A stretch of 64,000 bases of DNA, taken from the NCBI RefSeq assembly GCF_008630535.1, contig NZ_VWPH01000005.1, forward strand, positions 124,001-188,000. Direction: 5' to 3'. Within the stretch, counting starts at the first letter, position 1; each line of letters begins with the position of its first letter. Under the pieces are notes generated by a model that was not told the DNA's origin, ran no database searches, and was given only the letters and a program-made list of their open reading frames with translations. The DNA is from Saccharopolyspora hirsuta. Its GTDB lineage: Bacteria > Actinomycetota > Actinomycetes > Mycobacteriales > Pseudonocardiaceae. The position numbers and the translations under genes are program-made. Of the stretch, positions 25,091 to 33,018 are shown piece after piece.

Positions 25091-26281
25091 GTGCCGGAGA
25101 GCGTGACGGAACAGCTCGCGGAGGCAACGCGACCAACGGCGCAACTGACTCCGCCCGCGCGGCGGGGCAGCCGGGAGGAACGACGCGCGGAGACCCTGCG
25201 CGCTCTGGGCTCCGGCGAGGAAGCGCACTGCGCCTACTGCGGTGATCGGCTACCTCCCCTGCCGCCGCGCGGAGGCCGCCCGACCCCGTACTGCCCGGCC
25301 GACCCGGAGCGCTACGGCCAGTGGGGCGCGAAGACGATCACGTGCGCGATGCTCGACGAGCACCGCGAGATCTGGGTGCAGACCTATGGGCCGGACCAGC
25401 CCATGACCCAGCTCGACGTGCACACCCTCGACGAACGCCTGACCGCGCTGCAGGCCGTGCTGAACCCGGTCCAGCAGGAGATCGCAGCCCTGCAGTCCCA
25501 CGCCACCGAAGAGCTCTCCGCCGCGCTCGCCGCACGGGAGACCGCCGACGCCGAGCGCCGCGACGCCGTCGAGGCCGCCCGCGCTGCCGAAGCGGCACGG
25601 GACGAGGCCCTTGCGCAAGCCGCGGATTCCCGCGAGGAGGCCGAGGCCGCCCGCATCGCGAAGGACGCCGCGATCCAGCGGGCCAACGAGGCGGCCGCCG
25701 CGCGCGATCAGGCCATCGCCGAGCAGGCCTCGGCCCGGCAGGAGGCCGAGGCCGCCCGCACGGACCGCCAGCAGGCTCTGGACCAGGTCGCTGCGGCCCA
25801 CCAGCGCATCGACGACCTGCAGGCCACCCTGGCCAGCGAACGCGCCAGCGCCCTGGAGCAGCTTGATCTGCTGCGCCGCGAGGAGCAGCAGACGCGTCAG
25901 GACTTGCGCACCGCTCTCACCGAGGAGTGGCGCCAACGGCTCGACGATCAGGCCGAGGACTTCGCTCAGCGGCTCCAGGACGCGCAAACCCGCGCCGATC
26001 AGCGCATCGCTGATCTGTCCGAGCAGCTCACCCGTGCCACCGAGAACTACGCCACCGCGCTGGCTCCCCTCCACGAGAAGATCTCGGCGCTGCGCAACGA
26101 GCTGGCCGCCCAGACCAGCTTCGCGTCCCGCGCCCACCAGCAGCTGGATCAGCTCCGGGACCGCCTCGCCGAAGCGGTGGAGAACACCACCGACACCGAG
26201 GCGCTCCGGGAGCACATCCGCACCGTCCTCGCGCACACCGCAGTGGAGACGCCCCCACCGGGCAACGGTGAAAGCCCGTGA
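25091..26281 (+). CDS. Coiled-coil protein with Cys4 zinc-like motif (KfrA-like)
   Basis: About 396 residues. A Cys motif (CAYCGDRL ... YCPADPERYG ... ITCAML) lies near residues 50-90, followed by ~280 residues of Ala/Glu/Arg heptads with no Pro, a long coiled coil. The layout resembles KfrA-type DNA-binding coiled-coil proteins of plasmids, but the N-terminal domain is not KfrA-specific. Start choice is uncertain: GTG 25091, GTG 25103 or an earlier TTG at 25040. It sits behind the nested inverted repeats and beside a recombinase, so a nucleoid- or partition-type role is possible but unproven. Confidence 0.65.
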   Translation: MPESVTEQLAEATRPTAQLTPPARRGSREERRAETLRALGSGEEAHCAYCGDRLPPLPPRGGRPTPYCPADPERYGQWGAKTITCAMLDEHREIWVQTYGPDQPMTQLDVHTLDERLTALQAVLNPVQQEIAALQSHATEELSAALAARETADAERRDAVEAARAAEAARDEALAQAADSREEAEAARIAKDAAIQRANEAAAARDQAIAEQASARQEAEAARTDRQQALDQVAAAHQRIDDLQATLASERASALEQLDLLRREEQQTRQDLRTALTEEWRQRLDDQAEDFAQRLQDAQTRADQRIADLSEQLTRATENYATALAPLHEKISALRNELAAQTSFASRAHQQLDQLRDRLAEAVENTTDTEALREHIRTVLAHTAVETPPPGNGESP

Positions 26282-26433
26282 CCGGAGTCTCCGGGTAGCG
26301 CGATCCCGCCCTGCTGCAGAACCGCGTGTTCTCCGGCACCGGCGCGGATTCGGGTGCGTGCAGGGCCCCGCGGGTTGCGCCGGTCGGCGGAGCGGTTGAG
26401 GGCGGTCGGGGGGCGTCCGGTTATGGTCCGGGG

Positions 26434-27051
26434 GTGCAGTGCCGGGACCGGAGGTGGGAGTTGTCGGGGAACCGTCCGAGTGCGCAGGAGCTGGCCGCGG
26501 CCGAGGGGGCGAGGATCCCGGACGTCCTCTCCCCCGGTCTGCGGGTGGTGTTCTGCGGGATCAACCCCGGTCTGTGGTCGGGTGCGACCGGGTACCACTT
26601 CGCGCGCCCGGGCAACCGGTTCTGGCCCGCGCTGCACGCCGCCGGGTTCACCCCGCGGCTGCTGCAGCCGCACGAGCAGGACGAGCTGCTGGGCCTGGGG
26701 CTGGGTATCACGAACTTCGTGGCGCGGGCCAGCGCGCGGGCGGCGGATCTGTCCGACGACGAGCTGCGGGCCGGTGGTGCGGCCCTGGCCGCGAAGGTGC
26801 GGCAGTACCGGCCGGAGTGGGTGGCGGTGGTGGGCATCACCGCGTACCGGGTGGCCTTCGGTGAGCGGCGGGCGACCGTGGGCCGCCAGGACCGGTTGAT
26901 CGAGGGCGCTCAGGTGTGGGTGCTGCCCAACCCCAGCGGTCTCAACGCGCACTGGACGGCGGGCACCTTGGCCACGGAGTTCCGCCAGTTGCGGCAGGCG
27001 GCGCTGCCCGAGCCGCTGACCGATCGCCGCGACCACGAAACGCCCTGCTAG
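26434..27051 (+). CDS. mug: Mismatch-specific DNA glycosylase (G:U/G:T, Mug type)
   Basis: 205 residues of the uracil-DNA glycosylase superfamily. GINPGLWSGATGYHFARPGN is the catalytic/uracil loop of Mug (Asn in GINPG), and LPNPSGLNAHW is the C-terminal motif with the DNA-intercalating segment. It removes uracil or thymine mispaired with guanine. GTG 26434 follows TATGGT (26422-26427); TTG 26461 with GGAGG six bases upstream is a real alternative. Confidence 0.9.
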   Translation: MQCRDRRWELSGNRPSAQELAAAEGARIPDVLSPGLRVVFCGINPGLWSGATGYHFARPGNRFWPALHAAGFTPRLLQPHEQDELLGLGLGITNFVARASARAADLSDDELRAGGAALAAKVRQYRPEWVAVVGITAYRVAFGERRATVGRQDRLIEGAQVWVLPNPSGLNAHWTAGTLATEFRQLRQAALPEPLTDRRDHETPC

Positions 27052-27110
27052 GCGTTCACACCTGGAATATCGGGTTGAGCTGGGCGCGTGGTTGCCGGGA
27101 GGATCGGCGG

Positions 27111-27695
27111 GTGCGTCCTGAAGTCGGTGCGCCTTTGGTGCGCTGTGGTGAGTGCGGTGGCCACGAGTACGGTGGCGCGCCGGGGTGCGGGCGGTGTCGG
27201 CGCTTGGTGGACGGGATCGTCGAGCAGCAGTGGCGGTGCTTCTGGGCCGACGGTGGTTGGGGCGAGCAACCGGAGGTTGAGGTTGCGCGGTTGGTGGTCG
27301 CCGAGCCGGATCGGCACGACTGGCGGGTGGTCGATGCTGCGCTGGACCGGATCACCTGCGATGACTGCGGCGGTCAGCTCAGCCGCGGCCCGGTGGGCTG
27401 CGCGGCGTGCGATCTCGCGCACGGGTTCCGCTACGCGGCGATCGAACGTGATCGGCCGGGTGTGCCGCGGGGCAACGAGCACGCGGTTCGGGTCAACGTC
27501 TCGGTGGTGCGCCGCCCGCAGGTGACCTCGGAGAACGAGCTGCTGGCGCGCCGGTTGCTGCTGCCGGTGGTGCTCGTGGGGTTGTTGCCGACGATCTCCG
27601 AGGCCCAGCGGTTCAGCGCGCGGATCAAGGCCGGTGTGTCGGCGGAGGCCGCGGCGGCGCTGGTCGACGACCTGGTCGCGAGCCGCAGCAGCTGA
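27111..27695 (+). CDS. Hypothetical protein with two zinc ribbons
   Basis: 194 residues. Ribbon one has CGECGGHEYGGAPGCGRC (residues ~12-29), ribbon two CDDCGGQLSRGPVGCAAC. The rest is an alpha/beta region ending in a possible helix bundle (the EAAAALVDDLVASRSS tail). No known domain is recognised. GTG 27111 has GGGAGG eight bases upstream. It is convergent with the small XRE gene and may be a nucleic-acid or protein binding adapter. Confidence 0.75.
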   Translation: MRPEVGAPLVRCGECGGHEYGGAPGCGRCRRLVDGIVEQQWRCFWADGGWGEQPEVEVARLVVAEPDRHDWRVVDAALDRITCDDCGGQLSRGPVGCAACDLAHGFRYAAIERDRPGVPRGNEHAVRVNVSVVRRPQVTSENELLARRLLLPVVLVGLLPTISEAQRFSARIKAGVSAEAAAALVDDLVASRSS

Positions 27696-27722
27696 CTGGT
27701 GCGGGGCGCCCCGCACCGGGGG

Positions 27723-27974
27723 TCAGAACAGGCCGGGTTCGACTCGGCCCAGCGCCTCAAGCAGCCGCATCGCCATCGGCTTGGCGGGCACGATTTCGGC
27801 TGCTTCGAAGCGGGCGATCTCGGCCTCGGGCACCCCGGCCGCCTCGGCGAGCTTGGCCTGCGTCCAGCCCTGCTCGGAGCGGATGAGGCTGACCAGCCGC
27901 ACCAGGTCCTCGGTGTCGTGGGGGTGTTCGGTCTCCTGCTCGACCTGCGCCGGGCGCTCGCCGCCGTCTGCCAT
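27723..27974 (-). CDS. Small XRE family HTH protein
   Basis: 83 residues. The helix-turn-helix is QGWTQAKLAEAAGVPEAEIARF with a C-terminal dimerisation-like helix. The N-terminus is Glu-rich. ATG 27974 has GAGGAG seven bases upstream. It may bind its own promoter region, the gene-free gap to 28350. No toxin partner is visible beside it. Confidence 0.8.
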   Translation of the reverse strand: MADGGERPAQVEQETEHPHDTEDLVRLVSLIRSEQGWTQAKLAEAAGVPEAEIARFEAAEIVPAKPMAMRLLEALGRVEPGLF

Positions 27975-28350
27975 GGCTGTGCTCCTCGTCGTCGGTGCCC
28001 GCGCTGACCTGCCGGGCGGCTGCCGACCACGCTACCGGACCGGATCTTGCCGACTCCGCTGCCGACCACCGGCCCGTGCGGGCGGTGCGCGAGGGGGCGA
28101 GCTGCTGGGTTTCGTGCACTGACCGTGGTCGTTCGTGCTGGTCGAGCGAGGATTCCGCGGTTGTCGCTGCGCTGAAAGGATTGTTTGGTTGCGCTGAATG
28201 GCGCATTCAGCACTGGGTGTGATCGTCGGAGAGAGCTAGGGAACACGGGGGTGTGCTTTATCTGTCCGTTACCGGTAGGGTCTGATCGGCTGGTTCGGGA
28301 GGAGCCCGTTCCGGTGACACTGGCCGTTTGCTCCCGCAGAGTCGATACGG
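27975..28350. other. Gene-free gap with one operator-like dyad
   Basis: 376 bases between divergent genes. It contains the GCTGAATG-GCG-CATTCAGC dyad (28193-28211). I see no supported coding frame. The repeated GCGCTGAA words around 28180-28200 are the only other structure. Confidence 0.6.
28193..28211. promoter_or_regulatory. Perfect 8-base-arm dyad
   Basis: GCTGAATG and CATTCAGC around GCG form a 19-base perfect dyad. It lies 140 bases before the Pro-rich gene and may be the small XRE protein's site. Confidence 0.5.
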
Positions 28351-28803
28351 ATGACTATTCAAGACGACATTGCTCGACCGTGGTTCCAGCCGGTGGTCCC
28401 GTCGGAGGCGCAGCAGCCGCCGCGGCCGGATCCCGGGCCGCCGACGACTCGCATCGTCGGCCAGCTGCCGTTGGACGAGGTGATCGTTCCCGCTCGACCG
28501 GTTTCCCCACCCCCGATGGCGGATGCGCCGGAGCGGGTGGAAGTCACCCAGCCCTACATCCCTGCGATCCGTGACGAGCAGCCCGAGTTCGCCAAGCGGC
28601 TCAACCCCGAGCCCCCGGCGGCGTCCCCGGTGCTGACGGGCCCGCAACCGGCGGTCGCGCCGCCGGAGCCCAAGCCCGCGGACGAGCCGGTCGCGAAAGC
28701 ACCGGCGGCGCCGGTGAAGAAGCGCAGCCTGATGCGGCGCGTGGTGCGGCGGATCATCGGACCGGACCTGTTGCGCAAGGACCCGCCGAAGAAGCGGCGC
28801 TGA
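28351..28803 (+). CDS. Pro-rich protein with basic amphipathic tail
   Basis: 150 residues: a Pro/Glu/Ala-rich disordered body and a strongly basic end (KKRSLMRRVVRRIIGPDLL). No signal peptide or membrane segment is seen. The basic helix could bind membrane phospholipid or DNA. ATG 28351 was chosen because the protein begins with the MTIQDDIARPWFQP start. Function unknown. It ends just before a strong terminator. Confidence 0.65.
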   Translation: MTIQDDIARPWFQPVVPSEAQQPPRPDPGPPTTRIVGQLPLDEVIVPARPVSPPPMADAPERVEVTQPYIPAIRDEQPEFAKRLNPEPPAASPVLTGPQPAVAPPEPKPADEPVAKAPAAPVKKRSLMRRVVRRIIGPDLLRKDPPKKRR

Positions 28804-28821
28804 TCCCGGGCGTCAACAGCG

Positions 28822-28872
28822 GTGGCCTTGGCACTGGCGCAGACCTGCATCCTGCGCCAGTGCCAAGGCCAC
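28822..28872. terminator. Very strong intrinsic-type hairpin
   Basis: 21-base perfect arms (28822-28842 and 28852-28872, starting GTGGCCTTGG) around a 9-base loop, directly after the Pro-rich gene stop. It lacks a T-run, as is usual in high-GC actinomycetes. Confidence 0.75.
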
Positions 28873-29014
28873 TGTCGTTTCCGGGGTGAACACACGGTGC
28901 ACGACCGCGAACCGCCTGGTTTCTCCCCGCTTTTCCGGGGTGACGGCCTTGCGCGGTTCGGCTCGGCGTTCGTGAGCCGCGTGGGTGCGGTGGGGGCGTG
29001 CGAGGATTGGTGTT

Positions 29015-29551
29015 GTGCTCACCTGTGTTGCGCTGTTGCGGGCGGTCAACCTCGGGTCTCGGGACAGTCTTGCCATGGCCGATCTGCGTGCGGTGGTGGA
29101 TGCGGTCGGTGGGCGTGGGGTGAGGACGTACCTGCGCAGCGGGAACGTCGTGTTCTCCACGGCGCGGGACGATCCGCGGGTGGTGGCGCGGGAGGTCCGG
29201 GAGCGGCTGGTCGCTGAGCTGGGGTTGGACACGCCGGTCGTGGTGCGCACGGCTGCCGAGATGGCTGCGGTGGCCGGTGGGCATCCGTTCGACGGGCAGG
29301 AGGACGACCCGGCGAAGTTGCACGTGGCGTTCTTGGCCGCCGAGCCCGTTTCCGAGCTGGTTCTGCCTGCGGGTTCGCCGGAGGGGGCGGTGGTGCGCGG
29401 CCGCGAGGTGTACCTGCACTACCCGGATGGCGCGGGGCGTTCGAAGGTGACCGCCGCTTATCTGCAGCGGTGCTTGGGGGTGGAGTTGACCGCGCGCAAC
29501 TGGCGGACGGTGACCGCGCTGGCCGAGATGGCGCGCGATACCGGCGAGTGA
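29015..29551 (+). CDS. DUF1697 domain-containing protein
   Basis: 178 residues of the DUF1697 family. It begins LTCVALLRAVNLGS and has the conserved RTYLRSGNVVFST motif; the family's function is unknown. GTG 29015 was chosen from the family's N-terminus. It has no clear Shine-Dalgarno. Single gene. Confidence 0.85.
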   Translation: MLTCVALLRAVNLGSRDSLAMADLRAVVDAVGGRGVRTYLRSGNVVFSTARDDPRVVAREVRERLVAELGLDTPVVVRTAAEMAAVAGGHPFDGQEDDPAKLHVAFLAAEPVSELVLPAGSPEGAVVRGREVYLHYPDGAGRSKVTAAYLQRCLGVELTARNWRTVTALAEMARDTGE

Positions 29552-29761
29552 GTCCGGGCTTGTCCGCGTTGGTGGGGTTCGGGTAGTTTGCGGGCATGCG
29601 TTCCTGATCTTGCCCTCCCCCGCTCCGAGGCGTGCCGCCCGGCGGGGTGAACCATGTCTTGGCTGGTCAGGCGTTTCGCGTTCTCCTGTTGTGGTTCCGC
29701 TTCTCGGTGCGGCAGCGCGTCTGGTCCCGGCTGAGCGAATTCCACCACCGAGGAGACGATA

Positions 29762-30544
29762 ATGATCAATACCCGCCTTGCCGGTCAGACCGTGCTGGTC
29801 ACCGGAGGAGCCGGGAACGTCGGGGCGGCCATCAGCCGCGCGTTCGCCGCCCAGGGTGCGCGCGTGGCGGTGCACTACCTCGCGCAGGATCCTCCTGCAC
29901 CTGAGCAGGTCGAGTGGGCTCACATCACGCCGAGCCGCGGTGCGGCCGAGGAGCTGGCCGCCGAGTTGGGCAACGGGTCTTTCGCCATCAGCGCGGATCT
30001 GGCCGAGCCGGGGGCGGCGCAGCGGCTGGTGCGGTCGGTCGTCGAGCGGGCCGGTGCGATCAACGTGCTGGTCAACAACGCGGCGCACTGCGAGGTGCCG
30101 GATTCGGTCGAGTCGTTGACCGAGGAGTCGTTGGAGCGGCATTACCGGGTGAACGCGGTCGCCCCGGCGGTGCTGATCGCCGAGGTGGCGCGGGTGCGGC
30201 GCGGGCAGGACCCGCTGTCGGTGGTCAACATCAGCACCGATGCGGCGCGGGCGTTTCCCGGGCAGATCGGTTATGGCACGTCCAAGGCGGCGTTGGAGGC
30301 GGTGACGCGGTCGACCGCGCTGGATCTGGCGGCGCAGGGCATCCGGGTGAACGCCGTGGCGCCGGGGCCGGTCCAGACCGGGTGGATCGGTGCGGACGCG
30401 CTGGCCGAGGTGACCGCGGTCGTGCCGATGGGGCGGGTCGGTGAGCCCGAGGACATCGCCGATGCCGTGGTGTTCCTGGCTTCGCACCAGGCGCGCTGGA
30501 TCACCGGGCAGGTGCTGCAGGTCGCCGGTGGGCACGCGCTGTGA
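29762..30544 (+). CDS. SDR family oxidoreductase
   Basis: 260 residues. The cofactor motif is TGGAGNVG (residues 15-22), then NNAA for NNAG, catalytic Ser in NISTD and Tyr-Lys in YGTSK. It has a longer insert after the second strand (the AQDPPAPEQVEWAHITPSRG region), unusual for classical SDRs. ATG 29762 has GAGGAGA upstream. Substrate unknown. Confidence 0.85.
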   Translation: MINTRLAGQTVLVTGGAGNVGAAISRAFAAQGARVAVHYLAQDPPAPEQVEWAHITPSRGAAEELAAELGNGSFAISADLAEPGAAQRLVRSVVERAGAINVLVNNAAHCEVPDSVESLTEESLERHYRVNAVAPAVLIAEVARVRRGQDPLSVVNISTDAARAFPGQIGYGTSKAALEAVTRSTALDLAAQGIRVNAVAPGPVQTGWIGADALAEVTAVVPMGRVGEPEDIADAVVFLASHQARWITGQVLQVAGGHAL

Positions 30545-30553
30545 GCCCGGGGG

Positions 30554-31009
30554 TCAGCGCGGTGTTGCGGCGAGGGCGGTTTCGGCGGCGTCGAGGATCG
30601 TGCGGAAGGCGCGGGTGATCAGCGGCCGGGCGACGGTGCGGGTGAGGGCGCCGCCGATGAGGGGCAGGGCGATTTCGGCGCGGGTCGTCCAGGTCACCTG
30701 GGTGGCGCCGCCTGCGATCTCGGTGAAGGTCATGCGGCCGAGTTCGTGGCGGGCGGGTGGCAGGCTGGCGTGGACGACGTATTCGGTCGCGTGTGGACGG
30801 TCGTGGTGGGTGATGCGTTCGCGGAACCAGCCGATGAGCCAGAGGTGGCTGCGGATCGCGCCGACGCCGTAGGGGGTGTCGCGGCCGGGGCGGGTCAGGC
30901 GGCAGCGCAGGGCCAGCGGAGATGCCGTGTAGTTGGTGGTCGTGGTGAGCCAGTCGAAGACCTCGCCGATGGGGGCGTGCACGACGCGTTGGACGGTCAT
31001 GGTTTCCAC
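30554..31009 (-). CDS. SRPBCC family protein
   Basis: 151 residues with the START-like fold pattern VQRVVHAPIGEVFDWLTTTTN at the start and TRAFRTILDAAETALAATP at the end, as in polyketide cyclase/dehydrase family proteins that bind hydrophobic ligands. GTG 31009 has GAGGAGGAG seven bases upstream; ATG 31000 overlaps the upstream gene's stop as ATGA and is the alternative. It is co-transcribed with the damaged sigma factor. Confidence 0.8.
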   Translation of the reverse strand: METMTVQRVVHAPIGEVFDWLTTTTNYTASPLALRCRLTRPGRDTPYGVGAIRSHLWLIGWFRERITHHDRPHATEYVVHASLPPARHELGRMTFTEIAGGATQVTWTTRAEIALPLIGGALTRTVARPLITRAFRTILDAAETALAATPR

Positions 31010-31896
31010 GGGGCAGCTCCTCCTCGGTCGAGCCGGTGCACGGTGCCGGTGTGGTGCAGCTTGTCGGGGTTGCGGATGGCGTAGAGGCCGGTGATCCGGT
31101 CGTGGTGGATCTCGAAGGCCAGCAGCCAGTCGGGTCGGCCGCGGGTGCGGAACTGCACGGCGGGCAGGCCGTTGCAGGAGGTGAATTCCGCTTCGGCGCC
31201 GGTCGTTTTTCGTTGCGCCACGCCCATGGCGTAGTGGGCGACGGCGTGACGTCCGGTGACTGGGTGTCGTGCGGCGCTGACCTTTCCCCCGCCGTCGGAG
31301 ATCTGGACGATGTCGGGGGCCATCAGCTCCAGCAGGGCCTGCAGGTCGCCGGTGGCGGCGGCGTGCAGGAAGCGTTGCGCGATCTGGCGGGTTGCCCTGG
31401 AGTCGGGTTCGAAGCGGCGCCGCCGGGCGTGGACGTGGGAGCGGGCGCGGTGGGCGATCTGGCGGGTGGCGGTTTCGGTCTTGCCGATGGTTTCGGCGAT
31501 CTCGGCGTGGGAGCGGGCGCGGTGGGCGATCTGGCGGGTGGCGGTTTCGGTCTTGCCGATGGTTTCGGCGATCTCGGCGTGGGTGTGGCCGAAGACGTCG
31601 TGCAGGACGAACACGGCGCGTTCGGTCTGGTTGAGGGTTTCCAGGACCAGCAGCACGGCCATCGACACCGATTCGGCCAGCACGGCGTCCTCGCCGATGT
31701 CGGGTTCGGTGCGCACGGGTTCGGGCAGCCAGGTGCCGATGTAGTGCTCGCGGCGGGCTTTGGCCGCGCGCAGGTGGTTCATGGCCTGGCGGGTGACCAG
31801 GCGGGCCAGGTAGGCGCGCGGGTGCTCGATGGTGTCCGGGTCGACGGCGCTCCAGCGCAGGTAGCTCTCCTGCAGCACGTCTTCGGTGTCGGTGAA
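30997..31896 (-). pseudogene. Truncated ECF sigma factor (ECF41/SigJ-like) with duplicated HTH
   Basis: The protein has most of sigma region 2 (LQESYLRWSAVDPDTIEHPR and AYLARLVTRQAMNHLRAA), region 4 and a C-terminal SnoaL-like extension (the AAATGDLQALLELMAPDIVQ segment), as in ECF41. The normal N-terminal ~45-50 residues are missing: homology ends before DTEDVLQESY at about base 31896, where + strand TetR sequence begins. Region 4 is tandemly duplicated by an exact 72-base repeat. It may still be translated from an internal start (GTG at 31878), but I treat it as a damaged gene. Confidence 0.7.
31435..31578. repeat. Exact 72-bp tandem duplication inside the sigma-4 HTH
   Basis: Bases 31435-31506 and 31507-31578 are identical by eye. 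72 bases keep the frame and duplicate 24 residues, HAEIAETIGKTETATRQIAH plus RARS, which include the recognition helix. Confidence 0.9.
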
Positions 31897-31993
31897 CGCC
31901 GAGCACTTCGACGTGCTCGACTCGGACTGGGACGGCAGCTTCGCGCGCGGCCTGGACTACCTGCTCGACGGGATCGCGGTGCGGCTGGGGTGA
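31893..31993 (+). pseudogene. TetR family C-terminal remnant
   Basis: The last ~33 residues of a TetR protein: EHFDVLDSDWDGSFARGLDY, then LLDGIAVRLG and a stop. Its 5' end joins the broken N-terminus of the sigma gene on the other strand, so it is probably a scar of a deletion or inversion. Confidence 0.6.
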
Positions 31994-31996
31994 TCC

Positions 31997-32803
31997 TCAG
32001 CGGTCGGCGCGGGCGTGCCAGCGGCCGTCGGTGCGGGTGATGCGCACCGGGTGGTCGAAGCACTTGCTGATGTGGTCGGTGGTGATCACCTCGTCGACCT
32101 CCCCGGAGGCCAGGCAGCGGCCTTCGCGCAGCAGCACGGCGTGGGTGGTGCTGGCGGGCAGTTCCTCCAGGTGGTGGGTCACCAGCACGGTGGCCAGCTC
32201 GGGGTGTTCGGCGCGCAGGGTGTCCAGGCTGGTCAGCAGTTGTTCGCGGGCGGCGAGGTCGAGTCCGGTGGCCGGTTCGTCCAGCAGCAGCAACCGGGGC
32301 ACCGGCATTAGGGCGCGGGCGATGAGGGTGCGTCCGCGCTCGCCCTGGGAGAGGGTGTTCCAGCGGGCTTGGCTCTTGTCCCCCATGCCGAGCATGCTGA
32401 TCAGCCGGTCGGCCTGGGCGGACTGCTGCGGGGTGGGGTGCCAGCGCGGGACGAGTTCGGTGGTGTTGGTGGCGCCGGTGAGCACGACCTCGCGCACCCG
32501 CAGCGGGCTGGTCAGCGGGTGGCGGGGGTTGACGTGGCCGACGTAGGAGCGCAGTTGCCGCATGTCGACCCGGCCCAGCTGGTGGCCGAGGACCGAGACG
32601 CTGCCGCGGGTGGGGTGGTTGACCGCGCCGAGCAGGTTGAGCAGCGTGGTCTTGCCCGCGCCGTTGGCGCCCAGCAGCGCCCAGTGCTGGCCGCGGTGGA
32701 CCTGCAGGGAGATCGAGCTCAGCAGGTGGTTGCCGTCGCGGACGACGTCGACGTCGTCGACCTGCAGGACGGGGCCGGTGTCGGTGGGGCGGGAGTCGAT
32801 CAA
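31997..32803 (-). CDS. ABC transporter ATP-binding protein
   Basis: 268 residues. Walker A is GANGAGKTTL, the signature LSQGERGR, Walker B LLLLDEPATGLD and the H-loop VTHH, so it should bind ATP. No permease gene is next to it; such stand-alone ATPases occur in actinomycetes. TTG 32803 was chosen because AGAAGG lies at Shine-Dalgarno distance; no ATG or GTG fits near it. Confidence 0.85.
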   Translation of the reverse strand: MIDSRPTDTGPVLQVDDVDVVRDGNHLLSSISLQVHRGQHWALLGANGAGKTTLLNLLGAVNHPTRGSVSVLGHQLGRVDMRQLRSYVGHVNPRHPLTSPLRVREVVLTGATNTTELVPRWHPTPQQSAQADRLISMLGMGDKSQARWNTLSQGERGRTLIARALMPVPRLLLLDEPATGLDLAAREQLLTSLDTLRAEHPELATVLVTHHLEELPASTTHAVLLREGRCLASGEVDEVITTDHISKCFDHPVRITRTDGRWHARADR

Positions 32804-33018
32804 CGGAGGCCTTCTCGGTGCGAACGCTGCGGGCGACGCGCGGGCGGTGTGGTGCGGGGTCGCCGTGGGCAGCGCAGCGCGTCCGGATCGGGGCGGTGAT
32901 CGCACCTTAACAACGGGTGGCGGCGGCTCCCGCGATGTGGGTTGGTTTGCCGCGGCGCGGGCCGCGCTGACTACGCTGGCCGGGGAAATCGTTCCGCACA
33001 TCAGTCATCGAGGACTTC

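Noticed and set aside
27723-28803. Toxin-antitoxin system formed by the small XRE protein and a neighbour
   Set aside because: The neighbours are a zinc-ribbon protein and a Pro-rich basic protein, neither like a known toxin, and they are not in an operon with the XRE gene.
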